Shown piece after piece: positions 15,422-24,370 of a DNA stretch of 64,000 bases (positions within the stretch are counted from its first letter, which is position 1; the number at the start of each line of letters is the position of its first letter). This DNA is from Flavobacterium haoranii (GTDB lineage: Bacteria > Bacteroidota > Bacteroidia > Flavobacteriales > Flavobacteriaceae). The DNA lies in the NCBI GenBank assembly GCA_003246205.1, contig QKBC01000009.1, forward strand, positions 62,001-126,000, given 5' to 3'. A program made the position numbers and the translations under genes. The notes under the pieces were generated by a model, which was not told the DNA's origin, ran no database searches, and saw nothing but the letters and a program-made list of their open reading frames with translations.

Positions 15422-16237
15422 ATGATTAAAAATTACAATTTTACCCTACAACTTATCATCTTACTTTCTTTTCTGAATTTTGCCAAAGCTCAATACAAAC
15501 CGGAAATGGTAACTGTAAAAGGCGGAACTTTTATGATGGGAACCAAAGAAAACCCATACATAGAAACTGATGAACAATTAGCACACGAAGTAACTATAAA
15601 CGACTTTGAAATCGGAAAGTTTGAAGTTACTATTTTTGAGTGGAGCGCCTATGTAAGAGATCAAAAACTAAAATTTCCTAACATTAGTTATGTATCAAAA
15701 AATTCACCGATTCGTTCTATTTCATGGATCGATGCCATTAACTATTGTAATTGGCTAAGCGAAAAAAACGGATATAAACCTGTATACAAAAGACTAAACA
15801 ATCAATATGTTTGCGATTTTGAAGCCAATGGTTACCGCCTGCCAACCGAGGCTGAATGGGAATTTGCGGCTAAAGGCGGTAATAGTTCTAAAAACTTTAA
15901 ATATTCCGGCAGCAACAAAGCAGATATTACAGCTTGGTATAAAAATAATAGTAGCAACAAAATACAGCCGGTTGGCACTAAACTAGCCAATGAATTAGGC
16001 ATTTACGACATGAGCGGAAATGTTTGGGAATGGTGTTGGGATTGGTACAATAAAGATTTCTACTTAACCGAAAGCGGCGATAACCCCGTTGGTCCTGAAA
16101 GAGGAACTGAAAGATGTCTTAGAGGCGGAAGTTGGGACAGCCGATTATATTCGTTAAGATGTGCCAATCGATTAAAGGATAAGCCTTTCTTATCTTCTGA
16201 ATTTTACGGCTTTAGATTAGCCAGAACCATAAATTAA
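15422..16237 (+). CDS. Exported formylglycine-generating enzyme (SUMF1) family protein
   Basis: The protein has 271 residues. A signal peptide of about 24 residues ends in 'FAKAQ'. The FGE-sulfatase domain fills the rest: 'MVTVKGGTFMMGT' at the start, 'GYRLPTEAEWEFAAKGG' in the middle, 'DMSGNVWEWCWDWY' and 'RCLRGGSWDS' near the end, and a terminal 'YGFRLARTIN'. Many such proteins in Bacteroidetes are not true formylglycine-generating enzymes, so sulfatase activation is only one possibility. There is no sulfatase nearby. Monocistronic with a terminator. Confidence 0.85.
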   Translation: MIKNYNFTLQLIILLSFLNFAKAQYKPEMVTVKGGTFMMGTKENPYIETDEQLAHEVTINDFEIGKFEVTIFEWSAYVRDQKLKFPNISYVSKNSPIRSISWIDAINYCNWLSEKNGYKPVYKRLNNQYVCDFEANGYRLPTEAEWEFAAKGGNSSKNFKYSGSNKADITAWYKNNSSNKIQPVGTKLANELGIYDMSGNVWEWCWDWYNKDFYLTESGDNPVGPERGTERCLRGGSWDSRLYSLRCANRLKDKPFLSSEFYGFRLARTIN

Positions 16238-16265
16238 AGAGAAGCTTTTTGCTTCTCTTTTTTTA
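16236..16265 (+). terminator. Terminator of the FGE-family gene
   Basis: The 10-bp stem AAAGAGAAGC/GCTTCTCTTT has a 5-base loop and a T-run. It overlaps the stop codon. Confidence 0.85.
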
Positions 16266-16399
16266 TAAAAAAATCTTAAGAGCCATACGCCCATAAAAGG
16301 ATTTTCATAACTTGTGACAAAAGTTCTATTGTTAACAAATTTGAGTTGAAAAAACAATAAATAATTGTATTTTTACCACTCAAAAATTTTAATCGTCAA

Positions 16400-17164
16400 A
16401 TGGGTAAAATCATAGCAATTGCCAATCAAAAAGGAGGAGTTGGCAAAACAACTACTTCTGTTAACCTTGCTGCTGCATTAGGAGTGTTAGAAAAAAAGGT
16501 GTTATTAATTGATGCCGATCCACAGGCTAATGCTAGTTCCGGTTTAGGTATTGATGTTGAAAGTGTGGAAATAGGTACTTATCAAATTTTAGAACACAGC
16601 AACACACCCGATGAAGCAACTATAGCTTGTTCTTCTCCAAACGTTTCCGTTATTCCGGCTCATATTGACTTAGTTGCTATCGAAATTGAATTGGTCGATA
16701 AAGAGAACCGTGAATATATGCTAAAAAAGGCATTAGAAGGCGTTAAAGATAAATACGATTATATTATTATTGACTGTGCTCCGTCATTAGGGCTTTTAAC
16801 TTTAAATGCACTTACAGCTGCTGATAGTGTTGTGATTCCTATTCAATGTGAATATTTTGCACTTGAAGGTTTAGGAAAATTATTGAACACTATAAAAAGT
16901 GTACAAAAAATTCACAATCCTGAATTAGATATTGAAGGTTTATTACTAACTATGTACGATTCCAGACTAAGGCTTTCTAATCAAGTAGTTGAAGAAGTTC
17001 AAAAACATTTTAACAATATGGTTTTTGACACCATTATTCAGCGAAATATCAAATTAAGTGAAGCTCCAAGTTTTGGTGAAAGTATCATTAACTATGATGC
17101 TACCAGTAAAGGTGCCAGCAATTATATTAATTTAGCAGAAGAAATTATCAAGAAAAATAAATAA
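16400..17164 (+). CDS. parA: Chromosome partitioning ATPase ParA (Soj)
   Basis: This 254-residue protein has a deviant Walker A motif, KGGVGKTT, at about 10-17. 'LLIDADPQANASSGLG' and 'YDYIIIDCAPSLGLLT' (Walker A' and B) follow. It belongs to the short chromosomal ParA/Soj group, which binds DNA non-specifically and drives origin segregation with ParB. parB follows after four bases. Confidence 0.96.
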   Translation: MGKIIAIANQKGGVGKTTTSVNLAAALGVLEKKVLLIDADPQANASSGLGIDVESVEIGTYQILEHSNTPDEATIACSSPNVSVIPAHIDLVAIEIELVDKENREYMLKKALEGVKDKYDYIIIDCAPSLGLLTLNALTAADSVVIPIQCEYFALEGLGKLLNTIKSVQKIHNPELDIEGLLLTMYDSRLRLSNQVVEEVQKHFNNMVFDTIIQRNIKLSEAPSFGESIINYDATSKGASNYINLAEEIIKKNK

Positions 17165-17168
17165 GAGA

Positions 17169-18065
17169 ATGGCGAAGGCAGTAAAAAAACAGGCTTTGGG
17201 AAGAGGATTATCAGCTTTATTAAAAGATCCGGCAAACGACATCAAATCGGTTGAAGATGCTGGAGCTGATAAAGTTGTAGGCAATATTATTGAGCTTGAA
17301 TTAGATGCAATTGAAATAAACCCTTTTCAACCCAGAAGTAACTTCAATGAAGAAACCTTAAAAGAATTAGCTACTTCAATTAAAGAATTAGGGGTAATTC
17401 AACCTATTACCGTTCGTAAACTGGATTTTAACAAATACCAGCTCATTTCAGGAGAGCGAAGATTGCGTGCTTCAAAATTAGCCGGTTTAACAACAGTTCC
17501 TGCTTACATTCGCTTAGCCAACGACAATGAATCCTTAGTTATGGCATTGGTTGAAAATATTCAACGCCATGACTTAGATCCTATTGAGATTGCCATTTCT
17601 TATCAGCGATTAATTGACGAAATCAGTTTAACACAAGAAGAGCTGAGCGAGCGTGTTGGTAAAAAACGTTCGACTATTACCAATTACCTTCGTTTATTAA
17701 AATTAGACCCTATTATTCAAACCGGAATGCGAGACGGCTTTATTTCCATGGGACACGGTAGAGCTTTAATTAACATAGAGAATGCTGATGCTCAAAGTGA
17801 AATTTATCACAAGGTAGTTACTCAAAACTTATCGGTTCGTGAAACAGAAGCTTTGGTAAAAAAATACCATGAAAGCCTAAAACCTAAAACAGCAAAATCA
17901 AATTCCAGCAACTTTGAAGTTGAAGATACTGATAAAAAAGTGTTTACTGATTTCTTTGGTGCAAAAGTTGATGTAAAAGTAACCGGGAATGGAAAAGGAA
18001 AGATTACAATTCCTTTTCACTCAGAAGAAGATTTTAACCGAATTTTGAAACTAATCCATAATTAG
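17169..18065 (+). CDS. parB: Chromosome partitioning protein ParB
   Basis: The protein has 298 residues. It begins with a ParA-interacting box ('KQALGRGLSALLKD', 8-21). The ParB/Srx CTP-binding domain contains 'INPFQPRSNFNEETLKEL' and 'YQLISGERRLRASKLAGL'. A helix-turn-helix near 155-180 ('LTQEELSERVGKKRSTITNY') and a C-terminal dimerisation region follow. It binds parS and loads the partition complex. I found no parS-like palindrome in the window. Its TAG stop overlaps the GTG of the next gene by one base. Confidence 0.96.
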   Translation: MAKAVKKQALGRGLSALLKDPANDIKSVEDAGADKVVGNIIELELDAIEINPFQPRSNFNEETLKELATSIKELGVIQPITVRKLDFNKYQLISGERRLRASKLAGLTTVPAYIRLANDNESLVMALVENIQRHDLDPIEIAISYQRLIDEISLTQEELSERVGKKRSTITNYLRLLKLDPIIQTGMRDGFISMGHGRALINIENADAQSEIYHKVVTQNLSVRETEALVKKYHESLKPKTAKSNSSNFEVEDTDKKVFTDFFGAKVDVKVTGNGKGKITIPFHSEEDFNRILKLIHN

Positions 18066-18625
18066 TGAATTTAAGACTCAAGTTTATATTCGTTTTTATT
18101 TTTCTTTGGAGTATCAGTGGTAACGCCCAGGAAGAAGTTACTTTAGTGACAAAAGATACTATTCAGGAAACCATTAATCCTTTAGCACCTTCTAAAGCAG
18201 CTTTTTATTCGGCTGTTGTTCCGGGATTAGGTCAAATTTATAATAAAAAATATTGGAAACTCCCTATTGTTTACGGAGGGTTAGCTGCCGGTATTTATTT
18301 TTATACCTGGAACAATAATAAATACCACGAATACCGAGATGAATACAAACGTCGATTAGATGGAACTTATGATCCGCACCACCCTAAATACAGTGGTTTA
18401 GATAATGATCGATTAATAAGAGCCCAAAAATTCCATCAACGCAATCGCGATTTATCAGCTTTAATAACAGCGGGAATTTATATCTTAAACATTGTTGATG
18501 CTAATGTAGATGCACATTTAATGCAATTTAATGTCAATGACAATTTATCTCTTGCTCCGGATATTCACCAAAACCAAATTGATTATAAATTCAATACCGG
18601 TGTAAAGCTCACTTTTAACTTTTAA
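18065..18625 (+). CDS. DUF5683 domain membrane protein
   Basis: This 186-residue protein has a signal peptide (about 1-21, ending 'SGNAQ'). Two hydrophobic segments around 'AFYSAVVPGLGQIYNKKYW' and 'IVYGGLAAGIYFYTW' follow, and then a charged segment and another hydrophobic stretch ('LSALITAGIYILNIVDANV'). This is the layout of DUF5683 proteins of Bacteroidetes, function unknown. The GTG start overlaps the parB stop and gives the full signal peptide. It is coupled to parAB and lies upstream of dapB and lepB. Confidence 0.8.
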   Translation: MNLRLKFIFVFIFLWSISGNAQEEVTLVTKDTIQETINPLAPSKAAFYSAVVPGLGQIYNKKYWKLPIVYGGLAAGIYFYTWNNNKYHEYRDEYKRRLDGTYDPHHPKYSGLDNDRLIRAQKFHQRNRDLSALITAGIYILNIVDANVDAHLMQFNVNDNLSLAPDIHQNQIDYKFNTGVKLTFNF

Positions 18626-18670
18626 CATTTCATTAGGTAACAATATTTTTTTTATACTACTAACAACATC

Positions 18671-19375
18671 ATGAAAATAGCACTTTTAGGATACGGGAAA
18701 ATGGGCAAGGTAATTGAAGGAATTGCCTTAGAACGCGGACATGAGATTGTGTTAAGAAAGAGAAGCCAAGACACATTTGAAGGGCTCATAAATGCCGATG
18801 TTGCTATTGATTTCAGTGTTCCGTCCAGTGCTGTAGAAAACATTACGGCTTGTTTAGAACATGGTATTCCTGTTGTTAGCGGAACTACAGGTTGGTTGGA
18901 AAAATATAATGAAATGGTCTCCTTATGTGAAGCTAAAAACGGTAGTTTTATTTATGGTTCAAATTTTAGTCTAGGTGTAAATATCTTTTTTGAGCTCAAT
19001 AAATATTTAGCTAAAATGATGGCTCATATAAAAGAATACAAAGTAAGTATGGAAGAAATACACCATACCCAAAAGTTAGACGCTCCGAGCGGAACAGCTA
19101 TTTCATTAGCAAATGACATCATTAAAAATTCTGACTACACAAGTTGGACCTTAGAAACTGATACTCATAAAGATCAAATTCATATTGATGCCAAACGTAT
19201 TGAGAATGTTCCCGGAACACATAGTATTTTTTACGACAGTAAAGTTGATCAAATCGAAATCAAGCATACAGCTCACAGTCGCGAAGGCTTTGCTTTAGGT
19301 TCTGTCATTGCTGCTGAATGGCTTATTGGTAAAAAAGGTATTTTTACAATGAAAGATGTATTAGGCCTTAAATAA
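18671..19375 (+). CDS. dapB: 4-hydroxy-tetrahydrodipicolinate reductase
   Basis: This 234-residue protein is typical of the shorter Bacteroidetes form. The N-terminal nucleotide-binding loop is 'ALLGYGKMGKVIE'. The catalytic segment 'EEIHHTQKLDAPSGTA' carries the His and Lys of DapB. It reduces the dihydrodipicolinate precursor in lysine and diaminopimelate synthesis, feeding peptidoglycan. It probably belongs to the parAB to wbqC-like gene run. Confidence 0.95.
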   Translation: MKIALLGYGKMGKVIEGIALERGHEIVLRKRSQDTFEGLINADVAIDFSVPSSAVENITACLEHGIPVVSGTTGWLEKYNEMVSLCEAKNGSFIYGSNFSLGVNIFFELNKYLAKMMAHIKEYKVSMEEIHHTQKLDAPSGTAISLANDIIKNSDYTSWTLETDTHKDQIHIDAKRIENVPGTHSIFYDSKVDQIEIKHTAHSREGFALGSVIAAEWLIGKKGIFTMKDVLGLK

Positions 19376-19420
19376 ATTAAATCATATTAATAAACGAATT
19401 AACGCATAAATAAAATAAAT

Positions 19421-20971
19421 ATGGATGTATCAAGTTGGTTACTATTTATCTTATTAGTTCAGGTTATCCATGGATTAGGAACTTGGAAATTGTACATAGC
19501 TGCTAACCGAAAAGCTTGGGAAGCTTTTGTTCCGGTTTATAACGCTATTGTTTTGATGAAAATTATTAACCGACCTACATGGTGGACGTTATTACTTTTC
19601 ATTCCGATTATTAATCTATTCATGTTTCCTATTATTTGGATAGAAACATTGAGAACCTTTGGTAAAAAAACAACGCTAGACATGCTGTTAGGCGTTTTTA
19701 CACTTGGTTTTTACATTGCCTTTGTAAACTATACACAAAACGTTACTTATCACGCCGCCCGTGATCTAAAAGCGCCGACCAAAGCGATGGATACTGTAGG
19801 TTCACTTGCATTTGCCATTATTGTAGCCACTTTTGTTCATACCTATTTTATTCAACCCTATACTATACCTACCTCATCTTTAGAAAAATCATTATTAGTC
19901 GGTGATTTCCTTTTTGTGAGCAAATTTCACTACGGTGCCAGAACTCCTATGACAACTGTTGCTGCACCTATGGTTCACGATACTTTACCTATCTTAAAAA
20001 CCAAGTCTTATATTAAGTGGCCACAACTTCCTTATTTCAGATTACCTGGTTTTCAAAAAATTCAACACAATGATATTGTTGTTTTCAACTGGCCGGTAGA
20101 CACCGTTTACAAATTTTTTGATCGTTCCGGCAGAAAAGCTGACAAGCCTATTGATAAAAAATCGAACTACGTAAAAAGATGTGTAGGTTTACCGGGAGAT
20201 ACGTTAAGCATAAAAGACGGTTACGTTTATATTGACGGGAAAAAAATACAACTTCCGGAAAGAGCTAAACCACAATATTCCTATAAAGCTGTTTGGGATC
20301 AAAAAACACCTATCAATCTTGACTATTTGAAGAAGGAATTGAATATTACAGATCCTTTTGGACAAATAGCTAGAGACACACTTTTTTTTAGTGCTCTACC
20401 TGATGAAAATGTAGTACGATTAAAAAATATTCCAGGAATTGTAAGTGTAAATAGAGTAGTGTTTCATAATGTTGAAAAAGCTATTTTCCCTCACACTCAA
20501 AACTGGAATGTAGACAATCTGGGACCAATTTATATTCCTAAAGCCGGTGTTACTGTTGAACTTAATAGTAATACATTGCCTTTTTACAAAAGAATAATCA
20601 CTGATTACGAGCACAATACGCTTGAAACAAATGGAAATGAGATTAAGATTAATGGAACTCCTACTCATACTTATACTTTCAAACAGAATTATTACTGGAT
20701 GATGGGAGACAATCGTCACAATTCGGAAGATTCCCGTTATTGGGGATACGTACCGGAGGACCATATTGTAGGTAAACCAATCTTTATCTGGATGAGTATT
20801 GATGGTATTAATGACGGTATTAAAAACTGGAAAATTCGTTGGGACAGATTATTCACTACTGTTTCCGGTGAAGGCCAGCCACAATCTTATTTCAAATATT
20901 TCTTATTTTTATTAGCTCTTTACTTTATAGGAGAATACTTCTACAAAAAGAAAAAGAAAGCTAAAGCATAA
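19421..20971 (+). CDS. lepB: Signal peptidase I (long Bacteroidetes form)
   Basis: This 516-residue membrane protease cleaves Sec/Tat signal peptides. Several membrane segments precede the protease domain. The catalytic Ser is in '[17 protein letters not shown]' and the general-base Lys in '[16 protein letters not shown]'. Late boxes are '[20 protein letters not shown]' and '[10 protein letters not shown]'. A large insertion in the protease domain and a C-terminal membrane segment (about 495-508) account for the extra length compared with the E. coli enzyme. Such long forms are normal in this phylum. Confidence 0.94.
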   Translation: MDVSSWLLFILLVQVIHGLGTWKLYIAANRKAWEAFVPVYNAIVLMKIINRPTWWTLLLFIPIINLFMFPIIWIETLRTFGKKTTLDMLLGVFTLGFYIAFVNYTQNVTYHAARDLKAPTKAMDTVGSLAFAIIVATFVHTYFIQPYTIPTSSLEKSLLVGDFLFVSKFHYGARTPMTTVAAPMVHDTLPILKTKSYIKWPQLPYFRLPGFQKIQHNDIVVFNWPVDTVYKFFDRSGRKADKPIDKKSNYVKRCVGLPGDTLSIKDGYVYIDGKKIQLPERAKPQYSYKAVWDQKTPINLDYLKKELNITDPFGQIARDTLFFSALPDENVVRLKNIPGIVSVNRVVFHNVEKAIFPHTQNWNVDNLGPIYIPKAGVTVELNSNTLPFYKRIITDYEHNTLETNGNEIKINGTPTHTYTFKQNYYWMMGDNRHNSEDSRYWGYVPEDHIVGKPIFIWMSIDGINDGIKNWKIRWDRLFTTVSGEGQPQSYFKYFLFLLALYFIGEYFYKKKKKAKA

Positions 20972-20981
20972 AAAATAACCT

Positions 20982-21012
20982 AAAAGTTCAAAGCATTCTA
21001 CTTTGAACTTTT
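20982..21012 (+). terminator. Hairpin between lepB and the WbqC-like gene
   Basis: The 12-bp perfect stem AAAAGTTCAAAG/CTTTGAACTTTT has a 7-base loop. The T-run is broken (TTTTAAGTTTT), so it may be only a partial terminator. Confidence 0.6.
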
Positions 21013-21036
21013 AAGTTTTAAAGAGTAACTACAATT

Positions 21037-21648
21037 ATGAATATTTTATTACATCCGACATATTTCCCGTCTATTAGTCACTATGTTGTCATGACCCAAG
21101 CGGAGAACATTACTTTTGAAGTAGAAGACAACTTTCAAAAACAGACAAATAGAAACCGAATGTACATTTACAGTCCAAACGGACTACAAATGCTTAATAT
21201 CCCGGTAAAACACTCCAAAGACAAACATCAGAAATTTAAAGATGTAAAAATTGAAAATGCTTTTGATTGGCAGAAAAATCATTTTAAATCTTTAGAAGCA
21301 GCTTACAGAACTTCCCCGTTCTTTGAGTATTTTGAAGACGATATCCGTCCTATTTTTGAAAAGCAGCACACTTTTATGTTGGATTTAAATTTTGAGATTT
21401 TTGAAATACTGAATGACTGTTTAGGAATTGATCTACCCTATTCCAAAACAGAAGAATATTTTCATGAAGTTCCAAACCTAACAGACTTCCGTTATTTAGC
21501 AAACGGTAAAAAAGATACTTTTATAAACGAACCTTACACACAGGTTTTTGATGAGAAACATGATTTTTTACCAAATTTAAGTATTCTGGATCTTTTATTT
21601 AATGAAGGGCGACACGCCAAAGAATATTTATTGAAGCAAAAACTATAA
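21037..21648 (+). CDS. WbqC family protein
   Basis: This 203-residue protein starts with the family signature 'LLHPTYFPSISHYVVMTQAE' and has 'QTNRNRMYIYSPNGLQMLNI' shortly after. WbqC-like proteins are often found near polysaccharide genes, but their reaction is not established. Here the context is lepB rather than a glycan locus. It converges with the EEP-family gene at 21657, leaving eight bases between them. Confidence 0.82.
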   Translation: MNILLHPTYFPSISHYVVMTQAENITFEVEDNFQKQTNRNRMYIYSPNGLQMLNIPVKHSKDKHQKFKDVKIENAFDWQKNHFKSLEAAYRTSPFFEYFEDDIRPIFEKQHTFMLDLNFEIFEILNDCLGIDLPYSKTEEYFHEVPNLTDFRYLANGKKDTFINEPYTQVFDEKHDFLPNLSILDLLFNEGRHAKEYLLKQKL

Positions 21649-21656
21649 ATCGGACT

Positions 21657-22688
21657 TTATTTTTCTAAACTAATTCTGGCATATACCGGAAAGTGGTCGC
21701 TTAGTTTTACTTTTGTATCTGTTCTATAGGTTTTAATATTAAAATCCTTATCGGTCAGTACATAATCGATGCGAGCCGGATAAAAATCAAAGTTATACGA
21801 TTTTCCAAAACCTGCTCCGGCTTCTTCAAAAGCGTCTTTCATTTCGCCTTTAATAGTTCTATAAACATACGAAAAGGCACTGTTGTTCATATCACCACAA
21901 ATGATCTTCGGATAAGGACATTGGGCAAAATGTTCCCTAATAATCTCGGCTTGTAACTGTTGTTCGCTAAAAGCCTGACTAATCCGTTTAAAAATGAATT
22001 TTGATTTATTTTCATCAAATTTCTCGTGAATATCAGTACTGATCTTAATCGATTGCAAATGCATGCTATATATACGAATAGTATCTTTTTGACGAACTAA
22101 ATCGGTATAAATCACATTATTGCTGGTATTGGGAAAGTCAATTTCTCCACTATTAATTATTTCATATTTTGAAAAAATAGCTTGACCATATTTGTTGCGT
22201 TCTCCATACACTTTTACATATTGGTACGGAAAATTTCGAAGTCTCACCTTCTCATTTGGCGAATATTCCTGTAAACATAGTACATCAGGATTGTAGTCCT
22301 GAATAACATCTGTGATTTGTTCCGGAACATCTTTTATAGGCAACCATTCATACAAATTAAACAAGCGTACATTATAACTCATCAACTTAAAATCTGAAGG
22401 AGATTCCGGCAAATTGGTTTCTGAAAACTTATAAAATTTATTGATAAACGTAAAACCTATTAATAACACAATACCCGACAGAACAGCTTTTCGTTTTAAC
22501 TGTAAGATCCAAACAGTAAAAAAAGCAAAGTTAAGAATCAAGAATAAAGGCATTAACAAAGTTAATACACTTAAAAAAGGAAATAATTTAGGTGTTAGGA
22601 AAGGTAAAATATAAGCAAGAAAAGTCGCTAAAGCTAAAACCTTATTAAAAAAAAACGCAATTTTAGTAATGACTGATTCTTTTTGCAT
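21657..22688 (-). CDS. Membrane-anchored endonuclease/exonuclease/phosphatase family protein
   Basis: The protein has 343 residues. Three hydrophobic segments fall within the first 90 or so residues. An EEP domain follows, with 'FKLMSYNVRLFNLYEW', the catalytic Glu in 'DVLCLQEYSPN', 'IICGDMNNSAFSYVYRTI' and a terminal 'LSDHFPVYARIS'. It is probably a metal-dependent phosphoesterase on the outer face of the cytoplasmic membrane; substrate unknown. Its start abuts the stop of the rhomboid gene upstream, so the two are likely co-transcribed. Confidence 0.87.
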   Translation of the reverse strand: MQKESVITKIAFFFNKVLALATFLAYILPFLTPKLFPFLSVLTLLMPLFLILNFAFFTVWILQLKRKAVLSGIVLLIGFTFINKFYKFSETNLPESPSDFKLMSYNVRLFNLYEWLPIKDVPEQITDVIQDYNPDVLCLQEYSPNEKVRLRNFPYQYVKVYGERNKYGQAIFSKYEIINSGEIDFPNTSNNVIYTDLVRQKDTIRIYSMHLQSIKISTDIHEKFDENKSKFIFKRISQAFSEQQLQAEIIREHFAQCPYPKIICGDMNNSAFSYVYRTIKGEMKDAFEEAGAGFGKSYNFDFYPARIDYVLTDKDFNIKTYRTDTKVKLSDHFPVYARISLEK

Positions 22689-23564
22689 TTACTTCCCTAC
22701 CTTAAATAAAAAATCTTTTTCTTCTTTAGTCAAGCTGTCATAACCTGACTGACTGATCTTATCCAGAATTTCATCAATCTTCTTCTGTTCTACGCTTTTA
22801 TCTTTATCAGTTGTTGAACTTCTGCCAGTTTGATTTCGGTTAGTAGTTGTGTTTTTATATACCGTTTTAAATGGGGTTTTCTTCTTTGGGGTAGACAAAT
22901 TTTCAAAAAAATCCTGAATTTTAGAAATTCCTTTCGATAAATCTACTCCTCCTTTCAAACTTTTGATATAAAGAAAGCCAAACAAAGCACCTCCTAAATG
23001 TGCCAAATGACCACCGGTATTGCTTATTGGCATTTGGACTAAATCTAAAAACAAAATAGCAATAGCTAGCCAAATTAATTTAATATTCCCTATTAACATT
23101 AAACGGACTTGCATTTCAGGTGAATAAGTAGCCGTTGCTAATAAAACAGCCATAATAGCACCACTTGCTCCTACTAGTGGAGAAGCTCCTAAAAACGTAT
23201 AAGACAACAAAAAAACAAATCCGGCAAATAACCCTCCAAGGATGAAAACGCCTAGAAGTTGTCGTTCTGTGAAAAATGTTGTAAAAATACGTCCGGTAAA
23301 ATGCAACACGAGCATATTAAATAATAAATGCAAAAATCCGGCATGAACAAACATATAGGTAAAAATGGTCCACGGTGTTTTAATAAAATAAGACAGATCA
23401 GAATGTAAGGCTACAAAATCATAGAAATCAAAAGGCAATACCTCTGTAGCATACAACAATTGGAACAACATAGTTACCACAAAAATCCCGATGTTCCAAA
23501 AGATTAGCTTTTGAACCACACCTCCTATTTTGTACTGTACTTTTAAATCTTCTAAAATGTTCAT
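22689..23564 (-). CDS. Rhomboid family intramembrane serine protease (long form)
   Basis: This 291-residue membrane protein has about six transmembrane segments. The catalytic Ser sits in 'LVGASGAIMAVLLATA' and the catalytic His in 'GGHLAHLGGALFGFLY'. A cytoplasmic C-terminal extension of about 80 residues is rich in Lys, Thr and Gln. It follows a second rhomboid gene 50 bases upstream, so the pair looks like a tandem paralogue set. Substrates unknown. Confidence 0.93.
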   Translation of the reverse strand: MNILEDLKVQYKIGGVVQKLIFWNIGIFVVTMLFQLLYATEVLPFDFYDFVALHSDLSYFIKTPWTIFTYMFVHAGFLHLLFNMLVLHFTGRIFTTFFTERQLLGVFILGGLFAGFVFLLSYTFLGASPLVGASGAIMAVLLATATYSPEMQVRLMLIGNIKLIWLAIAILFLDLVQMPISNTGGHLAHLGGALFGFLYIKSLKGGVDLSKGISKIQDFFENLSTPKKKTPFKTVYKNTTTNRNQTGRSSTTDKDKSVEQKKIDEILDKISQSGYDSLTKEEKDFLFKVGK

Positions 23565-23614
23565 TTTTATATTACCTCTTCCTTATCTTTTTTCCTTCTC
23601 ACTAAAATAGTGGA

Positions 23615-24370
23615 CTACCTATCCCAACGGTTATTGTTGAACTGGTTTTTCTTCCAATAATATACCATTATTAAACCAATTAATGCTCCTCCTAAATGAG
23701 CTACATGTCCAAAACTAGAATAGCCCAATCCTAAAGAAGGTCCAAAAATTCCGTAAACAACATCAAATAATAAAATCCAACCTGGAACGAAATATTTTGC
23801 TTTTATAGGCACAGGAATGAACATTAAAGCCAACTCAGCGTCAGGAAACATAAATGCAAAAGCAACTAACAATCCATAAATAGCACCTGATGCACCTAAC
23901 ACCGGAATATCATAAGCCATCCCCATCTGATTTATTTTTGCTTGAAGTAAAACAGAATCTCCACTATTTATATTCACACTTTTCCCTTCAAGTAAGTTTT
24001 GTATATCTTCTAATGAAACACCATTTTCTAATAAAAAGTTTTTAGCCGAAATAAAATCAAAATAATTAACTCCTGTATGGAGTAACATAGCTCCTATTCC
24101 ACATGAAAAATAAAAAAACAGGAATTTTTTACCACCCCAATAATTTTCTAAAACACTTCCAAAAGAAACTAGTGCAAACATATTGAAAAAAATATGCATA
24201 ATACTTCCATGCATAAACATATGAGTCAAAGGCTGCCAAATATGGAACTTGGGGTTCTCAAAATAGTAAAGAGCAAACAAACTTTCTGCCTGAGGCACTA
24301 AATAACTTCCTATAAAAAATATAATATTAATGATTAGCAAATGCTTAACCATATCTGTCATTCTCATCAT
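23615..24370 (-). CDS. Rhomboid family intramembrane serine protease (short form)
   Basis: This 251-residue membrane protein has the catalytic Ser in 'VLGASGAIYGLLVAFAF' and the His in 'FGHVAHLGGALIGLIM'. 'HIWQPLTHMFMHGSIMHIFF' is the conserved loop 1 region. It has an insertion between the second and third membrane segments (near 110-150) not seen in its neighbour. The start ATG overlaps the mutL stop codon (ATGA), which implies translational coupling. The ATG three codons later is an alternative. Confidence 0.93.
   Translation of the reverse strand: MMRMTDMVKHLLIINIIFFIGSYLVPQAESLFALYYFENPKFHIWQPLTHMFMHGSIMHIFFNMFALVSFGSVLENYWGGKKFLFFYFSCGIGAMLLHTGVNYFDFISAKNFLLENGVSLEDIQNLLEGKSVNINSGDSVLLQAKINQMGMAYDIPVLGASGAIYGLLVAFAFMFPDAELALMFIPVPIKAKYFVPGWILLFDVVYGIFGPSLGLGYSSFGHVAHLGGALIGLIMVYYWKKNQFNNNRWDR

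Noticed and set aside
16238..18625. parS sites near parAB
   Set aside because: I looked for TGTTNCACGTGAAACA-like palindromes here and across the window. The only partial match, in murB near 29430, lacks one half-site and is coding.
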